Below are positions 1 through 20,725 of a stretch of 64,000 nt of DNA, one piece after another; the first letter of the stretch is position 1, and every line of letters begins with the position of its first letter. The notes under the pieces are model-generated. The model was not told the origin of the DNA, made no database searches, and was given only the letters and a program-made list of their open reading frames with translations. The stretch is from Enoplolaimus lenunculus (lineage: Eukaryota > Nematoda > Enoplea > Enoplida > Thoracostomopsidae), in contig JASANG010002792.1 in assembly GCA_030248215.1 (NCBI GenBank), positions 62,001-126,000 of the forward strand. Direction: 5' to 3'. Both the position numbers and the translations under genes were made by a program.

Positions 1-1
1 T

Positions 2-280
2 TTATCGTGGTTACGCGGCAAATGGTGCCACCGGCTGCATTTTAGGAAAATTATTCAAAAACACACTGACATTTCTCTGGGCGATTGTTCGTTTTTGAAT
101 ACGTGTTTTCATATGAACAGTTGTAAGTATATTCATTACGAAGTTGACTATGGCAATGTCGATCCTAACGCGAAAAGTTCGTCTAAAGTTTCACAGGAAC
201 TGGATCCGAGAACGACGTTGGCAAAAGATGCAACTATTGCTGATGATAGCGAAACGCCAGTGCGGTTGTACCCTCAACAG
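2..280 (+). CDS. METTL3: METTL3 exon (5' partial): CCCH zinc fingers
   Basis: Reads in one frame from base 2. It carries the end of zinc finger 1 and finger 2 ([20 protein letters not shown]), which contact substrate RNA in this family. It ends PQQ before a GTTAGC donor, phase 0. The true 5' edge of the exon is outside or at the edge of the window. Confidence 0.92.
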
Positions 281-2283
281 GTTAGCTTCTGAGCAAGTAT
301 TTGAATTTCGCCCTGTATGATCCTAGAAGATTCCTAAAAGTTTAACCGGTGCAATCAGCTTTGGTTCCACATGTAATTTTCTATTTGAAGAGGGTATCGC
401 GCAGAAATTAGGATACTCTTGAATCAAAAATTTAAAAACAGTTGTAAATAACGGTTGGTTATGAACTAAAAAATTGTTCTTGCGGATAATTCGAAATTGT
501 ACAGAACCAATATTTTTCATCTAACGACTATCTTTAAATGAATAGACAAAAAATTACTTGATTTGGTAGATTACCTAATCAATTTATAATTAGTTTCTAC
601 TTTCTAGTGGATCCAGTGTGATTTGCGTTGGTTTGATCTGACAATTTTGGGCAAATTCTCTGTGATTATGGCAGATCCGCCGTGGGACATTCATATGGAA
701 TTGCCGTACGGAACAATGAGCGATGATGAAATGCGAAATTTAAAAATACAAGTTTTACAAGACGAAGGGCTCATATTTTTGTGGGTGACAGGAAGGTAAG
801 TTTGAGGTATTAGCCGGCTCGAAGTTGTGTCGTAGTCTTGTTGTGAAATTGCGGTTTCTATCATTGTTTGCATATTGGGACTTTAAAAGAGATACGACAA
901 CCTGAATTAACACAAGCTGAAATTAATTAGCTACCTCAGGACGTAAACTATTTGAAAATGAGACTGATATATGTAGACATAGTTCAAGACTACGGCACTT
1001 AAAACGTGAAACTAATTTGTGTGTTAACTTTAGCAGAATTACGTGTCACAGTAAAAGGCGTGCTAAAATATACAATACCTACATGTTTAAACGTGCAATA
1101 TTTTATAGGGCAATGGAACTTGGCCGTGAATGCCTTCAAACATGGGGATACGAACAATGTGATGAAATTTTATGGGTGAAAACCAATCAACTACAAAGGA
1201 TAATTAGGACCGGCCGAACTGGGCACTGGTTGAATCATGGAAAAGAACATTGTCTGGTAAGAAAAGCCAGTTAGTAGTTATATTTGCGGGATAGGCTGTG
1301 CAGCTGTTATCGTGAATAGATCCTGCGTTTCTAACTAGCATGTGAAAACTATGAATGGTGTTCGCAACACAAGCGTAATTTGATTTTGTTCACCTATACA
1401 TATACGTGATTCGGATACAAAATACGGTTACCAATTGAAACATTTTGAGACTTAGACTTAGGATTCCGTTTGTATAAGGCTTTTTGTTTTATGCTTTGAG
1501 TAAACAAGTTGATTATTCATAATATCGTAATTTTGCAAGTTTTAGGTTGGATACAAAGGTTCGTTGAATCGCTATAACCGCGGTTTGGACTGTGATGTTA
1601 TTGTGGCTGAGGTAAGGCAAATCTGGACGTTACTAATTTGCTATACTTTAATTGCAGTCGTTAAAACGTTAGAATTTAAGTCGCTATTCCTGTTTAGAAT
1701 ATGAAACTGACATATTTTAAATTTATGGCTTATTGTGTTGTGGCTACGTAAACATATGAGGTCTTTGTAGATAATCAAAATTGATAAGGTAATTGTTTGT
1801 ATTTTAAGGTACGCGAAACCAGCCATAAACCCGACGAAATTTATGGCCTAATTGAACGTCTTTCACCTGGCACTCGAAAGTTGGAACTTTTTGGTCGAAT
1901 GCATAACGCTCAAAAAAATTGGTTTGATTTTAAATTATTTTCACGAATTTGTAATTATTGGGAATGGTTTTGTAGCAAGTTTTAACACAAATGGATATGA
2001 GTTAGCACTGCAAATGGAGTAGTAGTATTGCTGCTTTTGTTTTTGACTAAAAATAAGTTACTTGTTTTGTTTTATAGGTATTAAAATTTTGAAATTTTTT
2101 CAAATTATAGTACTAAGGAACTAACTCGTAGGTAGTGTTTAGTTATTAATTGAGTGTTGCATATATTCTAGGATAACACTAGGCAATCAGTTGGATGGCA
2201 TTCGACTGCTTGACCCGGAAGTTGTTTCGCGATTTAAAGCAAAATTTCCCGATGGAAATTGTATGGTTCGGCCGAAGCCATAA
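2..2283 (+). CDS. METTL3: METTL3, m6A mRNA methyltransferase catalytic subunit (3' part)
   Basis: Catalytic subunit of the METTL3-METTL14 complex, which transfers a methyl group from S-adenosylmethionine to N6 of adenosine in mRNA in the nucleus. Coding exons are 2-280, 608-795, 1109-1256, 1546-1611, 1809-1921 and 2172-2283, all with GT-AG introns and matching phases, giving 301 residues before TAA. The 5' exons lie outside the window. Exon 1 holds the end of CCCH finger 1 (WCHRLH) and all of finger 2 (C-x5-C-x5-C-x3-H). The catalytic ADPPW motif is at 671-685, followed by [15 protein letters not shown]. Downstream are [30 protein letters not shown] and [14 protein letters not shown], all close to animal METTL3. 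The end ([12 protein letters not shown]) aligns with the usual C-terminus, so the 3' end is complete. Certain for family; exon 1 may begin before base 1. Confidence 0.96.
608..795 (+). CDS. METTL3: METTL3 exon: DPPW catalytic motif
   Basis: Acceptor TTTCTAG, donor GTAAGT. Encodes [17 protein letters not shown], then [14 protein letters not shown], up to LFLWVTGR-like residues. It starts at phase 0 and ends after two bases of the Arg codon. Confidence 0.95.
1109..1256 (+). CDS. METTL3: METTL3 exon: [15 protein letters not shown] to GKEHCL
   Basis: Acceptor TTTTATAG, donor GTAAGA. Contains the strongly conserved [17 protein letters not shown] stretch of the methyltransferase fold. Confidence 0.95.
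1546..1611 (+). CDS. METTL3: METTL3 exon: [20 protein letters not shown]
   Basis: A 66-base phase 0-0 exon with acceptor TTTTAG and donor GTAAGG. It matches the [21 protein letters not shown] segment of METTL3. Confidence 0.93.
1809..1921 (+). CDS. METTL3: METTL3 exon: [13 protein letters not shown] to AQKNW
   Basis: Acceptor ATTTTAAG, donor GTTTGA. Encodes [20 protein letters not shown] and LELFGR. It ends inside the Trp codon (TG|G). Confidence 0.93.
2172..2283 (+). CDS. METTL3: METTL3 terminal exon
   Basis: Acceptor TATTCTAG. Encodes [20 protein letters not shown] and ends [12 protein letters not shown] then TAA, as expected for the family C-terminus. Confidence 0.93.
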
Positions 2284-4212
2284 TATTGTACTATCAAAGA
2301 ATATTGGAGATAATACGTCGTTTATACTTGGGCTCGCGCAGAATTGGAAAGGCAATATCCGTTTGTTAAGATTGATGGCAAAGCAAGCGGTGTGGCGCTG
2401 GGAGTTTGTGCCGACAGCTTTCGAGTGTTCTCTCGTACACTTTTTTCCATTGACGTAGATTCAAGAAAAGGCTTACTTAAGCCTGAGTCTTACGCCTAAG
2501 CTTTACCCTTAAATGTGGGAGAAGTATACAACATTTTGAGTGAAATGAAAATAAGGTTTTCGAGGAGAAAATGGTTATTTTCTTGTCAAGGTGAAAAGTG
2601 AATATTGTAGCGGCTGTTTGAATATAAATTTGTGATTTAGTAACCTTTTTCACTGTAAAAGAAACGGTGCCGTGCTAATGCGTCAAGTGAATGGGCAGAT
2701 TTTGAGGAAAACTTTCTGGCTTGGTATGTTTATTTGTAACATCGGCCAATGGGTTCGTGTTACTCCTAGGAGCGTAACAGTTGTGTGTGCATATTTCTAA
2801 GCCTAACTAAAAAATTAGTCGAAAGTATATGCCTACAAGGCGTTCACACAAAATAAATTGTCTTAAAATTTCAAGTCTCCTACTTTCCTAAATTTTCAAG
2901 ACATAAATGTCTTGTATTTCAGACATTAATAGCCTTAAACAGCTCATAAACTCGTTTCTTGAATGGTTAAAACATAAATGTCTTATATGCAAAAAATTGC
3001 TATTGCCAATTTCTTTCTTTCAAGAAATAGGTTGTCTTTTATTCAAGAATTAATTTTCTGATTTTTATGTATGTAAAAAGCGTTGCTCAGTTTATATTCT
3101 TAAAAGGGCATATAAATAATAGAGTTTCAAAGATATTTCGTCTTGAGATCAGGCTCTTCTAACCTAAGTTTACGTGTCGGACGTATCTTAGGTTGTAAAA
3201 TTAGAGTAACGAGTTGAGCTTTAGCCACCAATTTTAGAGTCAGTTTCCATGGCAAATCTCTGAATTATATTTCAGATATGTTTTTCTTAATTGTTCATAA
3301 AACAAAGTCTTAAATTCAAGACAGTTAAGTGTTAAAAGTTTTCGAATATTTCTGAAATTTTTATAAATAAAAGTTAGTCTTGAATTCAAGACATTACTCT
3401 AAAATAATATAAAAAAAAATATTCACTCCTCTACAATATTTTTTTTTTTATTTTATAATAAAATCAACACAAAAAAATTATATACATCATTTTGCGCCCT
3501 CCCTCCTTACACCATTTCACCCCTTTTTCCCAAAAACACCAACCAAACCAAAAAAAGGACTCATATTTCCCTCTCAAGTACCACGTTGCTATTCGTGAAC
3601 GGACATTGTTTATTTTTCAACCCAATGGAGTCAAGCAAGATTTGCTTCATCGAATTAGAGTAATTAACTTTTATAGGTTCTTCTAATTAGATTGCTGTGG
3701 CAAAAATCCAAATCCCGTTTCTGGTTAAATTTTTGCTGGAGGTTTGGGCAATTTTAGTAGTGCCATTTTTCGTATTTTAGAAATGTGTAACACATGAAGT
3801 TGTTTAAACTTTCATGACGGTGAATAAGGATTTTGGGGATGTGGAAGGCGTCCCCTCGCATTGGTCCAAGTAGACTAATATATTATTCAACCTTTTGTCC
3901 AGAATTTGTAACTTTCAACACTTTCAGAAAAATTATGTCCAGAAAATTTGCCGCTTGGCGTGTAAACCAGACAAATTTTCACTGTTAAGATAAGCACGGC
4001 TTAACGTTCCAGTGGACTATTGCCATATAAACATGCATTTTTAGTTCTCCGGAATGCTCCGGAGCTCTTCGCCACAATTATGCAGACCCCAAGACCTACA
4101 GAATTCTTCGAAATCCTCAATGGCTACCGAATTGTACGGGTGCGCCTTCCCTTACGCTCTGAAGATCATTGATCCGAGCATTTCGAGTAATTTTTTGGAC
4201 AACACGTGGGTA
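2284..4212. other. Intergenic, no gene seen
   Basis: AT-rich sequence after METTL3. From about 2870 to 3400 the words GTCTTGAATT/AATTCAAGAC recur in both orientations, suggesting one or more decayed fold-back elements. A base-balanced patch near 4040-4200 stays open in two frames (for example LFATIMQTPRPTEFFEILNG) but has no clear splice sites or family match. Confidence 0.5.
2852..2857 (+). terminator. Possible METTL3 polyadenylation signal
   Basis: AATAAA about 570 bases past the METTL3 stop codon. It is the first canonical hexamer I see on this strand after the gene; the actual cleavage site is unknown. Confidence 0.3.
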
Positions 4213-4435
4213 CACTGTAAATATGGGGAGTCAAATTGACTCTGTTAAAAATAGGCTTTTACTGACTACACAAACTGAGTCAAATTTGACTCCGCCAGAG
4301 CCAAATTCGACTCACTGAGCGATTCAATGAATCGAATTTTACTCTAGCGGAATCGAATTTTGACTCAGTTTGTGTACTTAGTCAGGAAAAGCCTATTTCC
4401 GAGAGAGTCAATTTGACTCCCTATTTTTTACAGTG
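4213..4435. mobile_element. Fold-back MITE, GAGTCAAATTTGACTC type, copy 1
   Basis: Bounded by CACTGTAAA and TTTACAGTG. The two halves are near-perfect inverted copies, each containing GAGTCAAATTGACTC, ATAGGCTTTT and CTACACAAACTGAGTC words. Four further copies lie in the window (5912, 20525, 22886, 59872). Confidence 0.85.
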
Positions 4436-5123
4436 TAGATCTCCGCATACTTCAGTGACGGCTGCACTCTGTACATTTTACTGAACATTTTTGTAAGGTA
4501 ACTGAGGCCAAGTGATAATACACTGGAAAATTATAGATACTTCTCTGATCACGAAAGAAAAGATATGAGTGGGTAAAGGTAGCTCGTGGGTAAAGTAATC
4601 TTACGCTGCAATACCTGTAGGTAAAACGTAAAATTTTCCAAGGTAATGCGTGGGACGGATTAAGAAATCTGATTGTATATAGTGTCTTTTATAATAAATA
4701 CACCGGCGGTGAAACTTTTTGTCGTCTTTGGTATGTTAAATAAATGAAGACTTTTGTTTTTAAGAGCGAAATATTTTAAACAATTGAAAACATTTAGCCA
4801 TAAATGCAATGCATAAACTTTTGAAATGTGTGATGGACTCCATCAAGAAGTGTTGACCTAGTTTTCCTGTATGCTTTCAAATTCAATTGTATATACACTG
4901 CCATCATATTCCAAATTGTAATTTAGGATTGAGCTTGCTGTGCTATTGCTAAACGTTTCTTTGTATTAATGCGATTTTCAAATAGGAACCGGCCAGCGTT
5001 CCGTAGAATGTAGTTGAATTTATTTCGAACCTAAAATAATTTCAATCTGGATTAGATTATATAGCCGTGCCGTGACACAACTTCAACTTCCTATAACTAG
5101 TAAACTAAACATCCTTACGAACA
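4436..5123. other. Intergenic, no gene seen
   Basis: AT-rich spacer between a fold-back MITE and the GAGTTGA repeat block. I see no open frame with domain resemblance and no clear repeat structure. Confidence 0.5.
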
Positions 5124-5828
5124 CACTGTAAATTTTAATGAGTTAATTTTAACCAAAAAAACCCAGACAAAACGCTACACCCCCAAAAAAACCACCTCAA
5201 TATATTCTCTCACTATACCTCCTACACTGTAAATTTTAGTAGTGATAATGAGTTGAATCACTCAGTCCGAGTTAGGACTATCAGAACTCAGGATTTTGAG
5301 TTGATTCACTTCATTTTGAGTTAATTAACCAACTCACCCAGAGCCAACTCAACTCAGAGTGAGAAACCACTCAACTCAGTGTGAGTTAATGTTTACTGAT
5401 ATTAATTCAGAAATAACCAACACGCAAGCTGAATTGATTAACCAACTCATCGGAATTTACAGTGCAAAATTTGACATCAGTTTAAACCTGAACCTAATGA
5501 AACCCAGGCAAGAAGCGCTACGCGCCTCAAAAAAACCACGCGTCAATATATTTCTCTCAAATGCTATGCCTTGCTACACTGTAAATTTTAGTTAGTTGAT
5601 TTTAATTCAGAATGAGTTGAATCACTCAGTCTGAGTTAGGGCTATCAGAACTCAGGATTTTGAGTTGATTCACTTCATTTTGAGTTAATTAACCAACTCA
5701 CCCAGAGCCAACTCAACTCAGAGTGAGAATCAACTCAACTCACAGTGAGTTAATGTTTACCGATATTAATTCAGAAATAATCAACTCCCTAGCTGAATTG
5801 ATTTATCAACTCATTAGAATTTACAGTG
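5124..5828. repeat. Tandemly duplicated GAGTTGA fold-back element
   Basis: Two units of about 350 bp. Each has a leader (ACCCAGxCAA, AACGCTAC, AAAAAAACCAC, CTCAATATATT words) followed by an element bounded by CACTGTAAATTTTAG and GAATTTACAGTG, at 5225-5464 and 5577-5828. Inside are repeated GAGTTGA/TCAACTC palindromes. The second leader diverges from the first, so the duplication is not very recent. Confidence 0.8.
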
Positions 5829-5911
5829 TATGATCTTCAAGCCAATGTTGAAATTGAAGATTATTTTACGGTGTCTGAGTTGATAATGTAAAGTTTTGTT
5901 CGAAAATAATA

Positions 5912-6114
5912 CACTGTAAAAACAACGGTGATTTGAATTGGTTCTCCGAAATAGGCTCTATAAACAAACTGAGTCAAATTCGATTACGCCAGGGTCAAAT
6001 TCGACTCAATAAGTCGCACGTTTGACTCTGGTGGAGTTGAATTTGACTCAGCTTGTGTAGTCCCGTAGAGCCTATTTCGGACAGAGTCAATTTGACTTAC
6101 CATTCTTTGCAGTG
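5912..6114. mobile_element. Fold-back MITE, GAGTCAA type, copy 2
   Basis: Starts CACTGTAAAAA and ends TTTGCAGTG. It has the same internal ATAGGCTC, ACAAACTGAGTCAAATTCG and palindromic GAGTC words as the copy at 4213-4435. Confidence 0.82.
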
Positions 6115-6289
6115 TATACCTATATGCACTTATTTGTAATTTAATGGTTAGAGGTATTAAAAATTTGGAAGCATGCTAAACAGAAATGAAACCGAAATTC
6201 TCTATCTGTTTGGTCATAGTCGACAGATGCCTTGCGTACGACCTTATACTTATGTTCAGAAATTATACGTATTATTATATTTTTCAAAC

Positions 6290-6497
6290 TGACAAAGTTG
6301 AAGAAAATTGCAATTTAAACACACCGTCGAATCTGATAGCGCATGAGTCAACCAAATGTACCATCCGAGAGCGATATTCACTGGGAACGCAATGCTTGTG
6401 TACCCTGCGTTCAAACTGAAAGTCGCCACTGACCCGACCACAAATGAAATTCCACTGAGGATCGTTTTGATCAGTAAAGAGTTTGTGGACAACCTGA
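6290..6497 (-). other. Unresolved exon-like block
   Basis: On the - strand an AT-repeat tract ending in a TTTCAG acceptor (about 6498) leads into some 200 bases that are more GC-balanced than their surroundings and open in two frames. One frame is hydrophobic (ILSGISFVVGSVATFSLNAG, then FPVNIALGWYIWLTHALSD), the other polar (DQNDPQWNFICGRVSGDFQF). GTGTGT could be a donor near 6322. A short upstream frame starting MRKLPDHLARIL at about 6690 could be a first exon. I do not recognise either product and cannot choose the frame. Confidence 0.3.
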
Positions 6498-6560
6498 AAT
6501 ATATATATAAATATATAAATATATATATATGCAAATATATATATGTATATATAAGCATTT
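6491..6560. repeat. AT dinucleotide-rich tract
   Basis: Runs of ATATATA with interspersed AAATATAT, next to the exon-like block. Confidence 0.7.
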
Positions 6561-7156
6561 TTCATTTCAACACAATGCAAGACTCTAAAATTAATCGCTA
6601 GTGTTGCAATACCATAGAAAAACCGAAGGTATGCGTCCTTTTCGGGCTTGGCAAAATTCTTGCCAGGTGATCCGGCAATTTCCGCATTGTGATTTTTTGT
6701 ATTTTTCTAAACAAAACTCAATTGAAACTGTGCCCACAATACGTAATTATGTTGGGCGATCCAGCTTTAATTATATAGATTTGGTATTGGTACACACGTA
6801 CTCTCTAGCGAACGCTTTGTGTCAAACTAACTTAACATTACAACTTACAAAGCTGATAATTTCAACGCTGGGTCTGCAGTTGGTAAATATGTCGGTACAC
6901 CCATCATTATTGCCGATTCAGATATAATAATTGCCGATACACACAGAACGACAATTGGTACAATGTTTCCAAGATAAACTGCGGTCGAATCGTAGTTTAT
7001 CCAGCAGCTATTAATTGAAATTTAAAACTCAAAAGTATTGTTTTAATAAAATTTAAAAAAAAACTAAATCATGAAGAGAGGCGTATATTTCCATTTTTCT
7101 TTTAAATCACGCAATTCTCAGCAACTCTGTACAGTACAGAAACAGGTATTCCAGTT

Positions 7157-7294
7157 GTGGCCAATGTATAGAAAAGAGCTGTAGAAAAACCATATTCCTA
7201 ACCCTAAAGCCTAGCGAAACAATTAGTCAAAAGCTTAAGCTTACACTATTGCAATCCCGCAGAAAAGTGTTCCGCCCCTGATTTTTACATGGGC
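7157..7294 (+). mobile_element. CCTAAG-hexamer element, short copy
   Basis: Begins GGCCAATGTATAGAA and ends GTTCCGCCCCTGATTTTTAC plus ATGGGC. It includes CATATTCCTAA and AAGCTTAAGCTTAC. The internal hexamer array is almost absent here, so this copy shows the fixed ends of the family well. Confidence 0.75.
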
Positions 7295-8370
7295 AAAAGT
7301 TGTGCTAGGTATTCTCGTAAAACTTTTATGCATCATAAATCCACCTTGTCAGTTTAAAAAAGTGACTCAACTAACGGATTACACACGTGACTAGCAAACA
7401 TTTACGACCATTAAAACAGTGGAATTTTCGGAAATTTCATAAGTTGAAAATGCTATGCGATTTATTTTGCTAGAAATGAGTATCCCGGTTAAACCGTGGT
7501 ATTAACTCTAAATTGTTCAGAGAAGATAGAAAATTAAAAAATTAATAAACGCTGCAATTAAACGTACGAAAAATCAGATTTGTACTGTCCAATTGCTGAA
7601 AATGTCGTTAAACTTGTGACGAGCGCTCCAAATCCTGCAGCAAAGTCATTGTTTTTACATTAACAGTCATTTTCTCACATGTCCAAGCGTCACGGTGAGA
7701 AATTTTAGCGAAAAAAATTGAACGACTTATTGCAATTTTTACGACCTCGCCTTTTTTGCCCGAGGGAGAACAGTTAAAATCCAGAAAACAGTTTTGTGAA
7801 TTTATTACAATTGAGGATCAAACATTTGCAGAACGCAGTGAAAAGCTCGAATCTGCCGAAAATTTTCACAGTTGAACTATTTTTAACGTCGATCGCGTTT
7901 TTCTCGGTTAGCAATCCTTTACCATCGCCACTAAACTAAGGAGATTGCCAATTGAGCCCAAGAAGCTTAGGTCTTGGGAAGATTTGTACTGCGTAGAGAT
8001 AACGTAGTTATTAAACACTACGTGATGTGTATTTTATTTCGTATTTTACTGGTTGAACTGAGTTACTCATAGCACATGTTCAATGAAAACTAATTTTTTT
8101 TTCAGTTTTGAGAATCAGCCAAAGAAAGCTGTACTAACCCAGCGACAGGGTGACATAGTGTTTTCGGGTTAAAACTGGTTGCAACGATGACACTTCAGTC
8201 AGAATCAATAAAGAATTCAGAGCTTCGCAAAGTATAAACGCTGAATATGAAACGAAACCAAATTGAATAAAAATTCCAGCCATCTCGCAAGTGATGAACG
8301 GCTTCTGCAAAAAAAAGAACTTAAAGAAGCTATTTGTTATGGGCCATACACCTAAAAATGTTGTTTGACG
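7295..8370. other. Intergenic, no gene seen
   Basis: AT-rich, no family-like open frame and no obvious repeat. GAACGACTTAT and similar words do not recur nearby. Confidence 0.5.
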
Positions 8371-9357
8371 CGGGTTTCACGTTGTAAATGGGGCAGCTCG
8401 GGTCACGTTTTGTCACATTCTACATATTGGGTAACATTTTGTCCGCGAGGTAAACCAGTATGATATGCCAAATACAGTAGTCAGCTACCATGCATCGGTC
8501 ACGTTTTGTCTTTTAATATCATACAGTATTCTCTACATCGTCTGTCAACATCATATAATCATTTTAAATATGTCAACTGAGCAAGTAGGTTTGCGTATGG
8601 CAGAATATCATGTGATACTGATACTAACAGACATGTGCCGCCGTTAGACTCATATGCTGTTACCAATGTAAATAGTGATATTTTTATGGCGGGAAATTTA
8701 AGTTTTGGCGGAAATATTCAAAATTTGGAAAGCAAAGTAGGTTTCCCGCAGTGGCATGTACCGTTAGTATCATATGATATTGCGACAATGAAATAACAGT
8801 AATATTATGGTGGAAAATTTTAATTTTGGGTGAAATATTCAAAATTTGTCGAGAAAATTATATTTTCGGCGGGAAATTTCAAATTTTGGCGGGAAAGAAA
8901 AATTCAAATTTCGACAGAAAAAGTGAAATTTTGGCGGGCTGTCTTTGATCTGTTTAAAACTACATAATGGAATATCACTTGATACACTTAAACTGTCCGT
9001 CTTGTTAAATACATATATATGCTGTGAATTTGAAATATCATATGATATTCACCAATTTGTCTAATAGTTTCAAATGGCATATGAACACTTGTATATTGAG
9101 ACGCTTTGTACCCGTACTTCGTATAGCAATGTCATATGATATTCGACTTTCGTCTCCGTATCACATGATGATAGAGAAATTTGTGTTGATGTCGAATCAA
9201 CATGTGACAAAACGTGACCCGACTGACACAGTTATAACATGAATCCGGCGCGAGCTGCTCTGAACGCTTTTGCTTTCAAATCAACATGTGACAAAACGTG
9301 ACCCGACTGACACAGTTATAACATGAATCCGGCGTGAGCTGCTCTGAATCCTTTTGT
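8371..9357. mobile_element. Element with GGTCACGTTTTGTC ends and internal GGCGGGAAA motifs
   Basis: The left end has GGGCAGCTCGGGTCACGTTTTG and the right end the inverse (CAAAACGTGACCCGACTGAC, then GCGAGCTGCTCT). The right end is duplicated in tandem (about 9198-9281 and 9282-9357, ~84 bp unit, nearly identical). The interior holds several CATATGATATT palindromes and a run of GGCGGGAAATTT words at about 8688-8940. No transposase frame is visible, so it is non-autonomous. Confidence 0.6.
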
Positions 9358-9872
9358 TTTCGAAAAACCCCACAGTATGATTCAAATTTTCGTTAACAAG
9401 AGTGCCTTTACAATAGCAGTTACGTTCTGCGGCGTATGCTACTTAGGAAAAATGAGTAAAGAAAGGTATATATTTCGATAACATTTTTGAAACTTACTCG
9501 CGTATACCCACTTCCGAAATGAAATTTTAGCTACGCCTCCTTTGACATCCTATAACGTGTTTATGCTTTTTTTGTTTATGTCAACTTACTCTCGGGTCAG
9601 CAGCCAATAAAATGACAGCATGAGCTAAAAGCAGTGATATTTCTTCGCCCATGTGAATTATTCGGTCGAGTGAAAACGCTCTAAAATACACAGACGCTTA
9701 TTGTCAGGAAGGTAAGCATTTTCTTCGCTGCCGGATCCAAACCAGGTTAGCCAGGCTATGCCCGGCCAACACAAAATTAAAACCAAATTTCGGATTTATA
9801 ATTGCGTTCGCGCGGATGCTGTAGCACAAGTTGCTCGTTGAAACGTGTAACAAACATTAGTTTAAACTTTTT
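9358..9872. other. Intergenic, no gene seen
   Basis: Unremarkable AT-rich DNA between the preceding element and the 3' end of the PAN/CCP gene. Confidence 0.45.
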
Positions 9873-9986
9873 TTACCTCAAAAGAATAAAACTAATAATA
9901 CAACACGACAAAACAGCAATAATCCATGTGCAACCAAGAACTTGAACAGTTTTCAGTATTATATTTACGGTTGGTGAATATGGTTT
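9873..9986 (-). CDS. Possible alternative last exon with membrane helix
   Basis: Strong acceptor (polypyrimidine then TTTCAG), then a phase-0 frame of 37 residues ending in TAA. It begins KPYSPTVNIIL and contains a hydrophobic run, TWIIAVLSCCIISFILL. The exon at 10750-10600 has phase-0 GT donors after LLR, RVK and TLQ that could splice here, so this may be an alternative C-terminus of the PAN/CCP gene. Without transcripts it could also be a chance open frame. Confidence 0.35.
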   Translation of the reverse strand, partial: KPYSPTVNIILKTVQVLGCTWIIAVLSCCIISFILLR

Positions 9987-10047
9987 CTGAAATAGATAAA
10001 AAACACACATAGGCTTATAAAGTTATAAAGTTGGCGCCGGCAAACTA

Positions 10048-10496
10048 CTGTAGTGACCCGAATAACAGTGGGGGTAATAAGAGGGGGAAGGGGTCCCCAT
10101 TTTGAGTCCCAATCAATTGGAGTCCGTATACCTAATAAGAGTTCGTAAGCGGATAGAGTCCCTAAACCTTAATTAGAGTCCATAAATATCAATTATCTCT
10201 AATTATAGCGCATAAATCACTCCAGGCCCAAATAAAGTTGAGTTCAAAACTTTAAAGCCTACTTAAGTTTTGGAAGTACATTCATAAGTTTAACCTTGCA
10301 TTATCGCTCAAGCTTTTGATTCAGGACAAATAAACGTTTAATTTAACGGATAATTGCAACATCGCATATATGTCAGTACCGAAGGAAGGCGGAGGGCAGG
10401 TTAAAAATAAATGACAGTCCGTGACCGCATAACAGGAGGGACCCTCTGGAGAGGCCAAATAAATATCAGTCCACCCTCTGATTCGGGTCACAACAG
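10048..10496. mobile_element. CTGTAGTGACCCGAATAA MITE, copy 1 (full length)
   Basis: Terminal inverted repeats CTGTAGTGACCCGAATAA and TTCGGGTCACAACAG. The interior carries the family words GAGTCCCAATCAATTGGAGT, AAGCGGATAGAGTCCCTAAA, CTCCAGGCCCAAATAA and GAGAGGCCAAATAAATATCA. TA at the left edge suggests a TA target site, as in Tc1/mariner-type MITEs. Confidence 0.85.
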
Positions 10497-10599
10497 AATA
10501 TGCCATTTACCACTAAATTAGTAAAAATCAGTATATATGTTTACTTTACATGCAAAATATATATTTATATATAGCGCATGGAATACCTTAAAAAGAAGG

Positions 10600-20492
<9,893 letters not shown>

Positions 20493-20524
20493 ATTTCAAT
20501 TTCGAGTTAGTTAATACAAAATTG

Positions 20525-20725
20525 CACTGCAAAAAATGGTGAGTCAAATTGACTCTCTCCGAAATAGGCTATTCGTGACTACACAAACTAAGTCAAAATT
20601 CGACTCCACTAGAGCCAAATTGAGTCTAGTTAGACTCAGGCGGAGTCGAATTTTGACTCAGTTTGTGTAGTCAGGAAAAGCCTATTTCGGAGAGAGTCAA
20701 TTTGACTCACCGTTTTTTGCAATGT
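20525..20725. mobile_element. Fold-back MITE, GAGTCAA type, copy 3
   Basis: CACTGCAAAAAATGGTGAGT start and ACTCACCGTTTTTTGCAATG end, near-perfect palindrome. It sits about 30 bases upstream of the ATG of the PAN/CCP gene, so it falls in its promoter or 5' leader. Confidence 0.88.
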
